From Gottschalkia purinilytica (GTDB lineage Bacteria > Bacillota > Clostridia > Tissierellales > Gottschalkiaceae): a stretch of DNA of 64,000 nucleotides. The stretch covers positions 1 through 64,000 of the forward strand of contig NZ_LGSS01000001.1 in NCBI RefSeq assembly GCF_001190785.1, in the 5' to 3' direction. Shown piece by piece: positions 32,322 to 42,438 of this stretch; position 1 is the stretch's first letter, and every line of letters begins with the position of its first letter. The translations under genes were made by a program, and so were the position numbers. The notes under the pieces are model-generated. The model had not been told where the DNA came from. It did not search any database and saw nothing but the letters and a program-made list of their open reading frames with translations.

Positions 32322-32735
32322 CTATCTTAATTTGTCTAAATAAGTTTGTAAAATATATGTAGCGGCTAATTTGTCTATTACTTTTTTTCTTTTATCTCTT
32401 CTAACATCTGCATTTATAAGGATTTTTTCGGCCGATACAGTCGTTAATCTCTCATCTTGTAAAACAATATTTTTATTAAATATTTTTTTAAATTTTTCTA
32501 CAAATTGTAATACTTTTTCACCTTGAGGTCCAAGGGTATTATTCATGTTTTTAGGTAATCCTATAACTACCTCTTCAACTTCATACTCGTTAATTATACT
32601 TTCTAAATCTTCTAAATCTTTTTTTATTCCTTTTCTTCTTATAGTAGTTACTCCTTGTGCTGTTATCCCTAAGAGATCAGAAACAGCTACTCCTATAGTC
32701 TTATCTCCTACATCTAGACCCATTATCCGTTTCAT
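32322..32735 (-). CDS. ruvX: Putative pre-16S rRNA nuclease / Holliday junction resolvase-like RuvX
   Basis: 137 aa, RNase H-like fold. [15 protein letters not shown] carries the first acidic residue, [10 protein letters not shown] the second strand, and [15 protein letters not shown] the conserved DERxTT box. In E. coli the homologue YqgF trims the 5' end of 16S rRNA. Start after GGAGGAAAGT. Cluster with DUF1292 and IreB is the standard Firmicute arrangement. Confidence 0.92.
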   Translation of the reverse strand: MKRIMGLDVGDKTIGVAVSDLLGITAQGVTTIRRKGIKKDLEDLESIINEYEVEEVVIGLPKNMNNTLGPQGEKVLQFVEKFKKIFNKNIVLQDERLTTVSAEKILINADVRRDKRKKVIDKLAATYILQTYLDKLR

Positions 32736-32753
32736 ACTTTCCTCCGTAGTTAG

Positions 32754-33704
32754 CTATATTACCTTTATACAAAACTCTGGACATTTTGGTGCACAATATC
32801 CGCATAATACGCACTTATCCTTAATTGGTGTAGCTTTATCAGCTACCATTTCAATTCCACCATGTTTGCAAGTATTCATACATGCTTTACATCCAATACA
32901 CCAATCTGCAATCTGGAGTTTTCTATCTTTTTTTATAATTTTTTCTTTTATATTTTTAGGAATATATCCATAGTTTATTAAATTTATATTAGCATCAATT
33001 TCTTCTGGAGACTGCATACCTATAGCTATAGAATGAATGTAAGGAATATCTCTAACAAAATTAAATGCTTCCTCTACACTTTTTATAAGATGACCACCGC
33101 CTAGCGGCTTCATACCATATATTCCTTTTCCTAATTTATGTGATTTCTCTATAGCATCTAACATATCTTCAACATTTCCATCTTGTATTCCAATACCTAT
33201 TTTATTTATTATTGGATGTATTACACTTAATTCATCATACTTGTTAAATGCTATTACACCTTCCACCCTATGTGTAGATATTCCAATATCTCTTATTATA
33301 CCCTTTTCTTTTGCTTTTAAAAAATATTCTATAGCTTCATAGTGTCCTCTAATAGTATGTTCACTTTCTTGCTCATGCAATAGGAATAAGTCTATATAAT
33401 CAGTTCCAATTTCTTCAAGAGCCTTTGCTAAACTTCTTTCGGCTGTTTCTTTTGAATATGAATATGACTTAGTAGCTATAACGAACTCATCTCTTCGTAT
33501 ATCTTTTAGAGCTTCCCTTATATATAAATAGTTATCATAAATCTCAGCTGTATCTAAAAAGTTTACTCCATTATCAAAAGCATACTTTATAAGATTAGCA
33601 CCTTCATTTATTGATAAATTAGCTTGTAAAGGTCCCATAGTTAATGATCCAAAACAAAGTTTGGATACTTTTATACCAGTTTTTCCTAGCAATGTATATT
33701 CCAT
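32754..33704 (-). CDS. Aldo/keto reductase with C-terminal 2x[4Fe-4S] ferredoxin domain
   Basis: 316 aa. TIM-barrel AKR domain (about residues 1-255): LDTAEIYDNY has the catalytic Asp and Tyr, FVIATKSYSYS the Lys, and DYIDLFLLHE the His. The C-terminus adds CIGCKACMNTC and CVLCGYCAPKCPE, which bind two [4Fe-4S] clusters. Such fusions are found in anaerobes and probably take electrons from ferredoxin rather than NADPH alone. Substrate unknown. Inserted between the ruvX group and ireB. Start after GGAAGTGGACAT. Confidence 0.88.
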   Translation of the reverse strand: MEYTLLGKTGIKVSKLCFGSLTMGPLQANLSINEGANLIKYAFDNGVNFLDTAEIYDNYLYIREALKDIRRDEFVIATKSYSYSKETAERSLAKALEEIGTDYIDLFLLHEQESEHTIRGHYEAIEYFLKAKEKGIIRDIGISTHRVEGVIAFNKYDELSVIHPIINKIGIGIQDGNVEDMLDAIEKSHKLGKGIYGMKPLGGGHLIKSVEEAFNFVRDIPYIHSIAIGMQSPEEIDANINLINYGYIPKNIKEKIIKKDRKLQIADWCIGCKACMNTCKHGGIEMVADKATPIKDKCVLCGYCAPKCPEFCIKVI

Positions 33705-33720
33705 ATGTCCACTTCCTATT

Positions 33721-35874
33721 CTATACTCTTTCTACATTGACTAATATGCTATATATAATTGTTCCTGTAATAAATATACTAGAAATTGCTGATAATAAAA
33801 CACCTGAATCATTTACTAATAATCCTACAATGCTTCCTATTATTGAACTGACTATTCCTATAAATAGATATTTGTACTTTTCAAAAATTCTTTTTAATTT
33901 TTCCTTGGAAATAATCATTAATGTAGTCATAGCAATTATATTTACGCATAATACTTTTCCCCATATAGAATTTCCCATTAACTTAATATTCATTTGTAGC
34001 TTTCTTACTATGATATCAGTCATAAACATTGAACCTCTTTGAGATATCATTAAAAACATTCTTCCTAGATGAGTAGGATTAGGATTTATATATATATCTA
34101 ATATTCCTAATATGAAAATACATCCTACAATACCAAAACAAATACCAAGCATTTTCTTTAAGTCTATTTTTATTCCAATCATCAAAAGAACATATATCAT
34201 TGAAGCAAATAATACTGATATAGTTCCACCAACATTAGCTCCTAAATTTGGATGTGCAACTATGATTATAGACACAGGTAGAAGTACCAGCATATACTTT
34301 TTAATTTTAGGATTATCTAATAGCAACGATGTAGCTAGCAACATTGTAGGCATTAAAACACCTGTTAGTTCATTTCCTATACCAAAGTATCTAGCTCCTA
34401 TTATCGGATTATACCCAAGTATTGAAAAAGTAGTCATATTACTACCCGTAATTATATCCATAGATAATACTAAAAAAGTTAGTAATAGTATAAAAAGTAA
34501 TTTATACTTATCTTTAATTAAACTAAGTATAAAAAGTAAGATTAACGCCATCACTAAAGCTATAATAGCAAATACAACCATGTTTTTTATATTTATTAAA
34601 GATATTGTCAGAAATACCAATGGCATAGACATTATAAATAGAGTAGCATATTTCAAAACTGACCTTATTTTGTCATTCATAATTCTGTCAAAATAAATAA
34701 GTAAACATGACACTATTAAAAATATAATAGTAATGACACTATAGATCGTTAAAAAAGGTGATCTAGCATTTGAAACAAAGTTTGTCTTTTCATTTAGTTT
34801 ATTTACAAACTCTAAATTATTTTCAACACTAGATGAATTAATATTATGTCCCATAAAACTGTTAATAGGAGTTCCTAAATAATTAGCTATAGTTGGTGCT
34901 AAATCTAAATTTGCAATTATGCCATTCCTTCTAGTCGTTCCTGACGTTAATATACCACCTTTTTGCTTATCCTTTTCATACATTATAACTGGTGCTAATT
35001 TGCTTTCATCTATTCTTTCTTCTCCCTCACTAGGGCTAACTATCATAAGTATAGAATCTTTATCTATGTTATTAATTAATTTTCCTAAAAAATCATCTAA
35101 TTCTTTTAAAATATTTTCTCTATGCTTCATAAACATTTCATCATTTAGATACAAACTGTATGAATTTAGTCTATCTAAATCACCAGTATCTATAACGAAT
35201 AAAGATGTATCTTCTTTTATATTGTTTATACCTTGTAATATCTTTTTGTAATCTAGTCTAACTCCGTAAGGATAAGAGTTATCTTTAACTAGTATGTCAT
35301 CAACATTTCCGTAATCAATTAGCCCCTTACTATCCATAGGGATAAGGCTACCTAATCTTATTTTTTCTTCATCAGTATCAGAATTACCAAATATAGCAGT
35401 TTTAAGTCCTTTTGAATGTAAACTATCTCCCAAAGCTCCTATATAAGTATCATATTGTCTTTCTGCATTAGCGAAAATTATTCTATTTATATCAATATTT
35501 CCTACCTCATACTTTTTATCCATAGTTCCTACTCTAGTTTCATGTAAAGAACGATTTTCCTTAGTAAGATTATAAGCTCTAGCCATATCATCACTAGCAT
35601 AAGCTCTAGAAGATGAATTTATTGTAAGATAGCTTTCTGCTCCCTTGTAACCTATAGACCCCTTAGTGTTCATGAGTCCTATATTTCCTGAGTTTATTAT
35701 AGACTTTAAGTTATTCATGTACTGCAAATCTTGTAAAGAAAGTTTATTTGCGACAACCATATATACTTTTCTAGAACTATCCTTTTGAGAATAAGAGTTA
35801 GATCCAACAGATATAATAAATAAAAATACCGCAAATATTACCGTAAATTTTTTTACAATTTTATTATCTACCAT
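33721..35874 (-). CDS. Large membrane protein with extracytoplasmic alkaline-phosphatase-like domain
   Basis: 717 aa. Signal anchor (residues 8-29), then about 330 extracellular residues resembling the alkaline phosphatase / sulfatase superfamily (VYMVVANKLSLQDLQYMNNL at the start, DLAPTIANYLGTPI at the end, a typical metal-ligand tail), then 10-11 TM helices from about 375 to 710. RYFGIGNELTGVLMPTM lies in a membrane loop. The canonical DxxxxxT nucleophile motif is not obvious, so enzyme activity is doubtful. It may be a cell-envelope enzyme or flippase. Uncharacterised but seemingly conserved in clostridia. Confidence 0.65.
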   Translation of the reverse strand: MVDNKIVKKFTVIFAVFLFIISVGSNSYSQKDSSRKVYMVVANKLSLQDLQYMNNLKSIINSGNIGLMNTKGSIGYKGAESYLTINSSSRAYASDDMARAYNLTKENRSLHETRVGTMDKKYEVGNIDINRIIFANAERQYDTYIGALGDSLHSKGLKTAIFGNSDTDEEKIRLGSLIPMDSKGLIDYGNVDDILVKDNSYPYGVRLDYKKILQGINNIKEDTSLFVIDTGDLDRLNSYSLYLNDEMFMKHRENILKELDDFLGKLINNIDKDSILMIVSPSEGEERIDESKLAPVIMYEKDKQKGGILTSGTTRRNGIIANLDLAPTIANYLGTPINSFMGHNINSSSVENNLEFVNKLNEKTNFVSNARSPFLTIYSVITIIFLIVSCLLIYFDRIMNDKIRSVLKYATLFIMSMPLVFLTISLINIKNMVVFAIIALVMALILLFILSLIKDKYKLLFILLLTFLVLSMDIITGSNMTTFSILGYNPIIGARYFGIGNELTGVLMPTMLLATSLLLDNPKIKKYMLVLLPVSIIIVAHPNLGANVGGTISVLFASMIYVLLMIGIKIDLKKMLGICFGIVGCIFILGILDIYINPNPTHLGRMFLMISQRGSMFMTDIIVRKLQMNIKLMGNSIWGKVLCVNIIAMTTLMIISKEKLKRIFEKYKYLFIGIVSSIIGSIVGLLVNDSGVLLSAISSIFITGTIIYSILVNVERV

Positions 35875-35891
35875 TAGTCTCTCCTAAATTA

Positions 35892-36143
35892 TTATTTTTT
35901 TAGATATTTTTTTAATATCTCTTCTAATAATTCATCTCTCTCTAATTTTCTTATAAGAGTTCTAGCATTGTTATGACTAGTTATATATGTTGGATCTCCT
36001 GATAGGATGTATCCTATTAATTGATTTATTGGATTGTATCCTTTTTCTTCTAGTGATTTATAAACATTTGTAATTATTTCTTCAGCCTTACTAGCGTTAT
36101 CATTTTCTACACTAAATTTCATAGTTTGATTAAGATCTTTCAT
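35892..36143 (-). CDS. ireB: IreB-family regulatory phosphoprotein
   Basis: 83 aa. N-terminal [10 protein letters not shown] carries the Thr pair region phosphorylated by the Ser/Thr kinase IreK in enterococci, and [18 protein letters not shown] is the family core. IreB limits cephalosporin resistance via IreK signalling there. Position after alaS is conserved. Start after TTGGAGGTATC. Confidence 0.9.
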   Translation of the reverse strand: MKDLNQTMKFSVENDNASKAEEIITNVYKSLEEKGYNPINQLIGYILSGDPTYITSHNNARTLIRKLERDELLEEILKKYLKK

Positions 36144-36182
36144 AAAGATACCTCCAAGTCATTTTTTATTGTTTTCTATATA

Positions 36183-36218
36183 TTTACCCAGTAAATAAAA
36201 TTATATCTACTGGGTAAA
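36183..36218 (-). terminator. Terminator-like hairpin after alaS
   Basis: TTTACCCAGTA (36183-36193) pairs with TACTGGGTAAA (36208-36218), an 11-bp perfect stem with a 14-nt loop, 4 bp beyond the alaS stop. The T-tract is weak, so partial read-through to ireB is possible. Confidence 0.6.
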
Positions 36219-36222
36219 ACAT

Positions 36223-38865
36223 TTATTTCATTTGTGATTCAACAAGAGACGGTACTATCTTAAGTGCATCATCCACTTTATTAGGATCTTTTCCTCCGGC
36301 TTGTGCCATATCAGGACGACCGCCACCGCCACCACCAGTAACTTTTGCGACTTCTCTTATAATATTGCCTGCATGAATACCTTTATCAATTAAATCTTTT
36401 GTAGCCATTGATACTAACATAACTTTATCATCTTTAACAGAAGCTAATACTATTAGTACTGATTCCAATTTATCCTTTATTGTATCTCCTAATTGCCTTA
36501 ATCCATTAGTATCCATTCCATCTATTCTCTTACAAACTAAATTTATACCGTTTATGCTTTTAACATCACCAATTATATCATTTACTTTAGATAAAGCCAA
36601 CTGAGATTTCAGTCTATCTAATTCTTTTTCTAGGTTTTTCACTTCTTCGTTCATGGATTGTACTTTATTTATTATATCCTTTTTGTTAGCTTTTAATAAA
36701 TCAGCTATTTTTTCAACTTGATCCTCTATACCTTTTATATGATCATATGCTTTTTTACCAGTCATAGCCTCTATTCTCCTAACCCCAGAAGCAATTCCAG
36801 TTTCGTTTATTATTTTAAATAAACCTATTTGACTTGAATTTCCTATATGTGTACCTCCACAAAGTTCTTTACTGTAATCACCTATTTTAACTACTCTTAC
36901 TACATCACCATATTTTTCATCAAATAAGGCTTGAGCTCCCATAGCTCTAGCATCTTCTAAGCTTGTTTCTATTATACTAACATCTAATCCTTCTAAGATT
37001 TTAAAATTAACTATCTTCTCTATTTGGTCTAATTGATCTTTTGATACTCCTTCAAAGTGAGTAAAGTCAAATCTTAATCTATCTGGAAGCACTAGAGATC
37101 CAGCTTGGCTAACATGATCTCCTAAAACATCTTTTAATGCTTGATGAAGTAAATGAGTTACTGAATGATTTCTTGCAGTATCATTTCTTTTATTTTCATC
37201 TATTTCTGCATATAATTCGACCTCGTTATATACTTCTCCTTTAATAACTTCTACAAAGTGAAGTATTTTTCCTCCTTTACCTTTTTTAGTATCATTAACT
37301 TTTATAAGTATATTTTCTCCTTTTAATATACCTGTGTCTCCTACTTGTCCTCCACTTTCAGCATAAAATGGAGTTTTATCTAGAAGAATTATTCCGTTTT
37401 CTCCTTCTTTTAAACTATCTACAATACCTTTGTCACTTTTCACTATACCTATTACTTTAGAATTCGAAGTAAAGTTTTTATATCCTTCAAATATAGTTTT
37501 CAAATTATTATCTTCTAGACCTATATCATCTGTATCCCAAGCTTGATTATCTCCTTCTTCTCTAGCTTTTCTAGCTCTTTCTCTTTGCTTTTGCATTTCA
37601 GAGTTAAATCCATCTTCATCTATGTTCATATCATACTCTTCTAATATTTCCTTAGTTAAATCAATAGGAAATCCATAAGTATCGTAAAGTTTAAAAGCTC
37701 TTTTTCCATCTAATATATTTTTTCCTTCATTTTTTATAATTTCTACATATTCATTTAATATATTAATTCCTTGCTCTATAGTTTCTTGGAATTTGTCTTC
37801 TTCTACTTTTATTACTTTCTTAATTTGACTTTCTCTTTCTCTCAGCTCTACATAAGTTTCTCCCCATGAATCTATTATTTTAGATGAAAGTCTATTTAAA
37901 AAATCTTCTTTTATTCCTAAAAGCTTTCCATGTCTTGAAGCTCTTCTTATAAGCCTTCTTAATACATATCCTCTACCTTCATTACTTGGAATAACTCCGT
38001 CTCCTACTAAGAATGTCATTGCTCTGATATGATCTGTGATTACCCTAAATGACATATCATCTTTTTTTGAGCTACCATATTTTTTTCCACTTTCTTTCTC
38101 TATTTCATTTATTATTGACTTCATACTGTCTATTTCAAATATATTATCTGCTTCTTGTATTATAGTTGTTATTCTTTCCAATCCCATTCCTGTATCTATA
38201 TTAGGCTTAGTAAGTAGATTATAATTTCCTTTTTCATCCTTATCATATTGAGAAAATACTAAATTCCAAACCTCTACATATCTATCGCAGTCACATCCTG
38301 GCTTACAATCTTTATTATCACAACCGTATTTTTCTCCTCTATCTATATATATCTCTGAGCATGGACCACAAGGTCCTACCTCTAGCTCCCAAAAATTATC
38401 TTCCTTTCCTAACTTAACTATTCTATCTTCACTTACTCCTATTTCTTTGTTCCATATTTCATATGCCTCATCATCATCTAAGTATACAGATACCCATAAT
38501 CTTTCAACAGGTATTTCAAGTCTTTCAGTCATAAACTCCCAAGCCCAATTTATAGCTTCTTTCTTAAAATAGTCTCCAAATGAGAAGTTTCCTAACATCT
38601 CAAAAAATGTACCATGTCTAGCAGTCTTACCTACATTATCTATATCTCCAGTTCTAACACATTTTTGACAAGTTGCCATTCTTCTCCTAGGAGGTTCTTC
38701 CGTTCCTAAAAAATAAGCTTTAAGAGGTGCCATACCAGCATTTACCAAAAGTAAACTCTTGTCATTCTTAGGCACTAGTGGATAACTTTTTTCAACTAAA
38801 TGTTCTTTTTCTTTAAAAAAGTCAAGAAATTCTTTTCTTATATTGTGTAAACTCATTTTTTTCAT
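36223..38865 (-). CDS. alaS: Alanyl-tRNA synthetase
   Basis: 880 aa, full length. Class II catalytic core (motif 2 around VRTGDIDNVGKTARHGTFFE, motif 3 in GRGYVLRRLIRRA), editing domain with HSVTHLLHQAL and CGGTHIGN zinc ligands, and DHHA1 C-terminal domain with the glycine-rich VTGGGGGGRPDMAQAG. It charges tRNA-Ala in the cytoplasm. A CNNKDCKPGCDCD-like Cys cluster lies near residues 175-195. Start at 38865 behind GGAG, about 12 bases away. Regulated by the upstream T-box. Confidence 0.98.
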   Translation of the reverse strand: MKKMSLHNIRKEFLDFFKEKEHLVEKSYPLVPKNDKSLLLVNAGMAPLKAYFLGTEEPPRRRMATCQKCVRTGDIDNVGKTARHGTFFEMLGNFSFGDYFKKEAINWAWEFMTERLEIPVERLWVSVYLDDDEAYEIWNKEIGVSEDRIVKLGKEDNFWELEVGPCGPCSEIYIDRGEKYGCDNKDCKPGCDCDRYVEVWNLVFSQYDKDEKGNYNLLTKPNIDTGMGLERITTIIQEADNIFEIDSMKSIINEIEKESGKKYGSSKKDDMSFRVITDHIRAMTFLVGDGVIPSNEGRGYVLRRLIRRASRHGKLLGIKEDFLNRLSSKIIDSWGETYVELRERESQIKKVIKVEEDKFQETIEQGINILNEYVEIIKNEGKNILDGKRAFKLYDTYGFPIDLTKEILEEYDMNIDEDGFNSEMQKQRERARKAREEGDNQAWDTDDIGLEDNNLKTIFEGYKNFTSNSKVIGIVKSDKGIVDSLKEGENGIILLDKTPFYAESGGQVGDTGILKGENILIKVNDTKKGKGGKILHFVEVIKGEVYNEVELYAEIDENKRNDTARNHSVTHLLHQALKDVLGDHVSQAGSLVLPDRLRFDFTHFEGVSKDQLDQIEKIVNFKILEGLDVSIIETSLEDARAMGAQALFDEKYGDVVRVVKIGDYSKELCGGTHIGNSSQIGLFKIINETGIASGVRRIEAMTGKKAYDHIKGIEDQVEKIADLLKANKKDIINKVQSMNEEVKNLEKELDRLKSQLALSKVNDIIGDVKSINGINLVCKRIDGMDTNGLRQLGDTIKDKLESVLIVLASVKDDKVMLVSMATKDLIDKGIHAGNIIREVAKVTGGGGGGRPDMAQAGGKDPNKVDDALKIVPSLVESQMK

Positions 38866-38897
38866 ATTTTATGTATTCTCCTTTCTTTTTTTGCAAA

Positions 38898-39125
38898 TAA
38901 AAAAACTCCTCCCAAAACTTAGGGACGAGTTTACCCGCGGTACCACCCTATTTACTACAATAGTCTCTTTACCAAAATAACGGTTATAACCGAAAACCTC
39001 TACTCTAATAGATTCAAGGTTTTAACTTAAGGGTTGCTTCAATATATTAGTCTAAATACTTTCCAGCCAAGAGTATTCTCTCTATAAGACTTCATATATT
39101 TACTACTCCCTATCACTGTCTCTAA
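38898..39125 (-). promoter_or_regulatory. T-box riboswitch for alaS
   Basis: The minus strand carries the T-box core AGGGTGGTACCGCGGG (38934-38949). A terminator stem of AACTCGTCCC with GGGAGGAGTT (about 38903-38931) follows, then a T7 run. Upstream, the Stem I specifier region reads GAA-GCA-A, an alanine codon, in agreement with the downstream alaS. Uncharged tRNA-Ala would stabilise the antiterminator. Confidence 0.95.
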
Positions 39126-39167
39126 AATATATATAATTATTTATTATTAATCATGTTTATAATTAGG

Positions 39168-39196
39168 ATTATAAATAAAACATTTTCTTTTGTCAA
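39168..39196 (-). promoter_or_regulatory. Promoter of alaS
   Basis: Minus-strand TTGACA (39191-39196), 17-bp spacer, TATAAT (39168-39173): a perfect vegetative consensus. The -35 overlaps the last codon region of the AI-2E family transporter gene. Confidence 0.85.
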
Positions 39197-40380
39197 TATT
39201 TCTGTGCCTTAGACATTTTATCTACTATAACATTCATAAATATTCTTAAAATAGCAGTTACCGGAACTGCTAATAACATTCCTAAAATTCCAAAATAACT
39301 TCCTCCTATTAATAATGATAGCAAAACAACGACTGGATGTAATCCTACACTTTCACCTACTATCTTAGGTGATAATACATTACTCTCTAATTGCTGAATT
39401 ACTATAAACATTATTAAAACCCACAATGCTCTAATAGGAGATTTCAGCAGTGCAAATATAATAGCCGGAATAACACCTATGATAGGTCCAACATATGGAA
39501 TTATATCAAACACTCCTGCTATTATACCTATTATTATGGCAAAATCTATACCTAATATTAAAAGCATTATAGTTGTAGCTATACCAACAAAAGTAGCTAC
39601 TATAAGTTGTCCTCTAATAAATTTACTTAGAATCATGTCTATTTCTCTACTAACTCTAATAACTTCCCTCCTATATTTCTTAGGTATAGCTAAACAAGCT
39701 TTCTTTTTAAATAGATCTTTATCTTTTAAAAAATAGAATGTTAATATAGGAATTATTATAAAATTAAGTACCTTAGAAAATGACTTTATAATTGAGCCCA
39801 TTATTCCTTTAAAGGACATTAAAACCATACCCTGAATTTTTTCTAAGTTTTCTGAAATAACGTCGTTGAAAGCTTTAAACTCTGATGGTAAATTTTCTAT
39901 ATGTTTATAATACTTATCGTATAAATGGTCAGAAAAGTCATAAATTTTATTAAAATACTGTGGTAATAATTTTATCAGTTTTTCAAACTCACTAGAAATT
40001 TTAGGTACTATGGAAAAAGTAAGTAATACCAGTATCAATACTAATACTAAATATACTATTAAAGTTCCTAGCCCTCTTTTTATTTTTCTTCTTTCTAAAA
40101 AATTTACTATAGGATTAAGTAAGTAAGCAAGTATAATTGAATAAAATATCATAAGTAATAATTCCTTTATGGTACCATCGCTCTTAAGAACTGCATATAT
40201 AGTTATCAAAACAATAATAATCATCAAAGTAGTTAATATGTTTCTTTTATTAATTATAAATCTTTTATCGGCTTGTACATATCTATTTCCAATATTGATA
40301 AAATAATATATTCCTAGTCCAAGTAGTATCGTTATAAATATTGTTTGTAAAAATTTTGATATATTAAATATATAACTCAT
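39193..40380 (-). CDS. AI-2E family (PerM/YdiK) membrane transporter
   Basis: 395 aa with about eight TM helices. The family landmarks are LIVYLVLVLILVLLTFSIVP, a long amphipathic extracellular/central region, GVFDIIPYVGPIIGVIPAII and QQLESNVLSPKIVGESVGLH. Members export small molecules or act as Na+ antiporters; a substrate cannot be assigned. Start after GGGGAGTAAAT. It is separated from the downstream 53-aa gene's terminator. Confidence 0.88.
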   Translation of the reverse strand: MSYIFNISKFLQTIFITILLGLGIYYFINIGNRYVQADKRFIINKRNILTTLMIIIVLITIYAVLKSDGTIKELLLMIFYSIILAYLLNPIVNFLERRKIKRGLGTLIVYLVLVLILVLLTFSIVPKISSEFEKLIKLLPQYFNKIYDFSDHLYDKYYKHIENLPSEFKAFNDVISENLEKIQGMVLMSFKGIMGSIIKSFSKVLNFIIIPILTFYFLKDKDLFKKKACLAIPKKYRREVIRVSREIDMILSKFIRGQLIVATFVGIATTIMLLILGIDFAIIIGIIAGVFDIIPYVGPIIGVIPAIIFALLKSPIRALWVLIMFIVIQQLESNVLSPKIVGESVGLHPVVVLLSLLIGGSYFGILGMLLAVPVTAILRIFMNVIVDKMSKAQKY

Positions 40381-40403
40381 ATTTACTCCCCAACTTATGT
40401 ATT

Positions 40404-40429
40404 AATAAGGCAGTTAAAACTGCCTTATT
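40404..40429 (-). terminator. Terminator of the 53-aa membrane protein gene
   Basis: AATAAGGCAGTT (40404-40415) and AACTGCCTTATT (40418-40429) form a 12-bp stem with a 2-base centre. The stem begins at the stop codon of the small gene. Confidence 0.8.
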
Positions 40430-40590
40430 TAGAATATACCTATGTTATCCAAAACATTATACATCATTTTTTTACTTGCTTTCATAGCTTTCTTTCTTTG
40501 TCTAGGACTCATTCTAGATACTGCTACCATACCAGCTGTAGCTCCAATAATACTACCTGTAATAATACCTGATAAGAATCTTCCATTCAT
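40429..40590 (-). CDS. Small YtxH-like membrane protein
   Basis: 53 aa from ATG at 40590, preceded by GAGGTGAAAAG; a longer frame from 40647 has no ribosome site. One glycine-rich TM helix (LSGIITGSIIGATAGMVAV) is followed by a basic helix (SPRQRKKAMKASKKMMYN), like YtxH/YtxG-type proteins. Function unknown. It follows the PRC-barrel gene by 53 bp. Confidence 0.75.
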   Translation of the reverse strand: MNGRFLSGIITGSIIGATAGMVAVSRMSPRQRKKAMKASKKMMYNVLDNIGIF

Positions 40591-40643
40591 TCTTTTCACC
40601 TCTTTAATTAGGTTTTGGTATATTATTAGTTTGTGATATTTTA

Positions 40644-41180
40644 TCAAAGTAATTCTAGTAACTTTTTGTATTCATTCTTATATTTGTAAAATTTATCTTT
40701 TAATTCATCATTAACTATTAACACATCTTCTCCAAAAGTTATTCCTAAGTCATTTGGAAGGACATTTCTTCCGTCTTTTATATCATCTATAAATCCATCT
40801 GTTAATATAAATCCCATAATTTTACCTTTATTTTCATCTAATAGTATATCTTTTATATGTCCTAAACTTTCTCCATCTTCTGTTAAAACTTCTTCTTCTA
40901 TTATTGATTTGTTATCACTCATAATTATACTGCTTATTTCTATATCAGAACTCGATTTTTCTACTACTTTGCAATCCTCTACGAAAACAGCATCTTTTCC
41001 TATAGATTTTATTGAACAAAATTTTATTATTTCTGCATCTTTAAATATACTTTTATCACTTATCAATAATCCTAATACTCTAAATCTTTTTTTAGAGTAT
41101 ATAACTTCTCTTACCAAACCTACTTTTTCACCATTTTTACTTAATACAGGAAGTCCTATAATTTCACTTTGCTTAATCAT
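40644..41180 (-). CDS. PRC-barrel domain protein (two domains)
   Basis: 178 aa with two PRC-barrel repeats. Residues 1-70 (EIIGLPVLSKNGEKVGLVRE) and about 90-165 (EEEVLTEDGESLGHIKDILL) have the same small beta-barrel pattern. Clostridial and bacilli proteins of this kind (YlmC/YrrD-like) are cytoplasmic and often cotranscribed with envelope genes. Role unknown. Start after GAGAGGTTAT. Confidence 0.88.
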   Translation of the reverse strand: MIKQSEIIGLPVLSKNGEKVGLVREVIYSKKRFRVLGLLISDKSIFKDAEIIKFCSIKSIGKDAVFVEDCKVVEKSSSDIEISSIIMSDNKSIIEEEVLTEDGESLGHIKDILLDENKGKIMGFILTDGFIDDIKDGRNVLPNDLGITFGEDVLIVNDELKDKFYKYKNEYKKLLELL

Positions 41181-41241
41181 ATTTATAACCTCTCTTTAAA
41201 CAAAGTAGTAGTATTATTATGTCTCAAAATAGTATAGAATA

Positions 41242-42336
41242 TTATTTAATTTTTTTTGATATAGTTCCTCCACCAACAACTATATCCTCTTCGTAAAATA
41301 CAATAGCTTGTCCTGGTGTTATTGCTCTTACAGGTTTTTCGAAAACAACCTTAACTTTACTATCTGCTAAAGGATATACTGTAGCTAAAGTTTCTTTAGC
41401 TGAATATCTTATTTTGGCTTTTACTTTTATTGGTTCTTTGATTTTATCAATAGCTATAAGATTTATATCATCAGCAATAAGCTCTGTTCCAAAAACTTCA
41501 CTTTCATCTCCTATTACAACTGTATTTGATGATGTATTTATATCTGTAACATAAGCAGGTTTTCCTAGAGAAAGTCCTAGTCCTTTTCTTTGCCCTATAG
41601 TATATCTTGTTATTCCTTTGTGTTTTCCTAAAATATTTCCTTTATTATCCACAAAGTATCCCTCATCAATTTTATAATCTGCATGTTCATTTATAAATTT
41701 TCCATAGTCGTTATCTGGCACAAAACATATCTCTTGACTATCAGGTTTTTCAGAAACTATTAATCCTAGTTCCCTAGCTATATCCCTTATCTCTTCCTTA
41801 TTGTTATAGTCTCCAAGAGGCATTAAAGTATGTTTAAGCTGATCTTGAGTCAGATTATATAGTGCATATGTTTGATCTTTTTCTATTGCATTAGATTTTT
41901 TTAAAATATATCTTTGTTTTTCTTCATTATATAAAATTTTAGCATAGTGACCCGTTGCCACATAATATGCATCTAATAAATTTGCTCTTTTTAAAAGTTC
42001 CTCAAATTTTACATATCTATTACAAGCTATACAAGGATTTGGAGTTCTTCCAATTCCATATTCTTTTATAAAATAATCTATAACTGTCTTTTTAAAAATA
42101 TCTTTAAAATTCATAACATAAAATGGAATGCCAATTTTGTCAGCCACCATTCTAGCATCTTCTACTGCTGAAAGAGAACAACATCCACCTTCTTTTTCTA
42201 AAACATCTGGATCTTTATCTTGCCAAATCTGCATGGTTACTCCGATAACATCGTATCCTTGACTTTTCAATAAATAAGCTGTAACAGAGCTATCGACTCC
42301 TCCACTCATTCCTACTACAACTTTTTTCTTATCCAT
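41242..42336 (-). CDS. mnmA: tRNA-specific 2-thiouridylase MnmA
   Basis: 364 aa. The PP-loop is [15 protein letters not shown] (about residues 9-23). Catalytic cysteines lie in [12 protein letters not shown] (about 101-112) and QEICFVPDN (about 200). It makes s2U34 in tRNA for Lys, Glu and Gln with sulfur from IscS, whose gene lies just upstream. Start after AGGGGTGAAAAG. Confidence 0.97.
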   Translation of the reverse strand: MDKKKVVVGMSGGVDSSVTAYLLKSQGYDVIGVTMQIWQDKDPDVLEKEGGCCSLSAVEDARMVADKIGIPFYVMNFKDIFKKTVIDYFIKEYGIGRTPNPCIACNRYVKFEELLKRANLLDAYYVATGHYAKILYNEEKQRYILKKSNAIEKDQTYALYNLTQDQLKHTLMPLGDYNNKEEIRDIARELGLIVSEKPDSQEICFVPDNDYGKFINEHADYKIDEGYFVDNKGNILGKHKGITRYTIGQRKGLGLSLGKPAYVTDINTSSNTVVIGDESEVFGTELIADDINLIAIDKIKEPIKVKAKIRYSAKETLATVYPLADSKVKVVFEKPVRAITPGQAIVFYEEDIVVGGGTISKKIK

Positions 42337-42409
42337 CTTTTCACCCCTATAAAAATAGTATACTCAATTCATATATTATTTATTAAAATCCAATTATATC
42401 ATAAAAAAA

Positions 42410-42428
42410 CTACTGTTAAAAACAGTAG
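42410..42428 (-). terminator. Terminator of the isc operon
   Basis: On the minus strand CTACTGTT-TTT-AACAGTAG is followed by seven T, lying between iscU and mnmA. mnmA must then have its own promoter or depend on read-through. Confidence 0.85.
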
Positions 42429-42438
42429 CTTCTTATTG

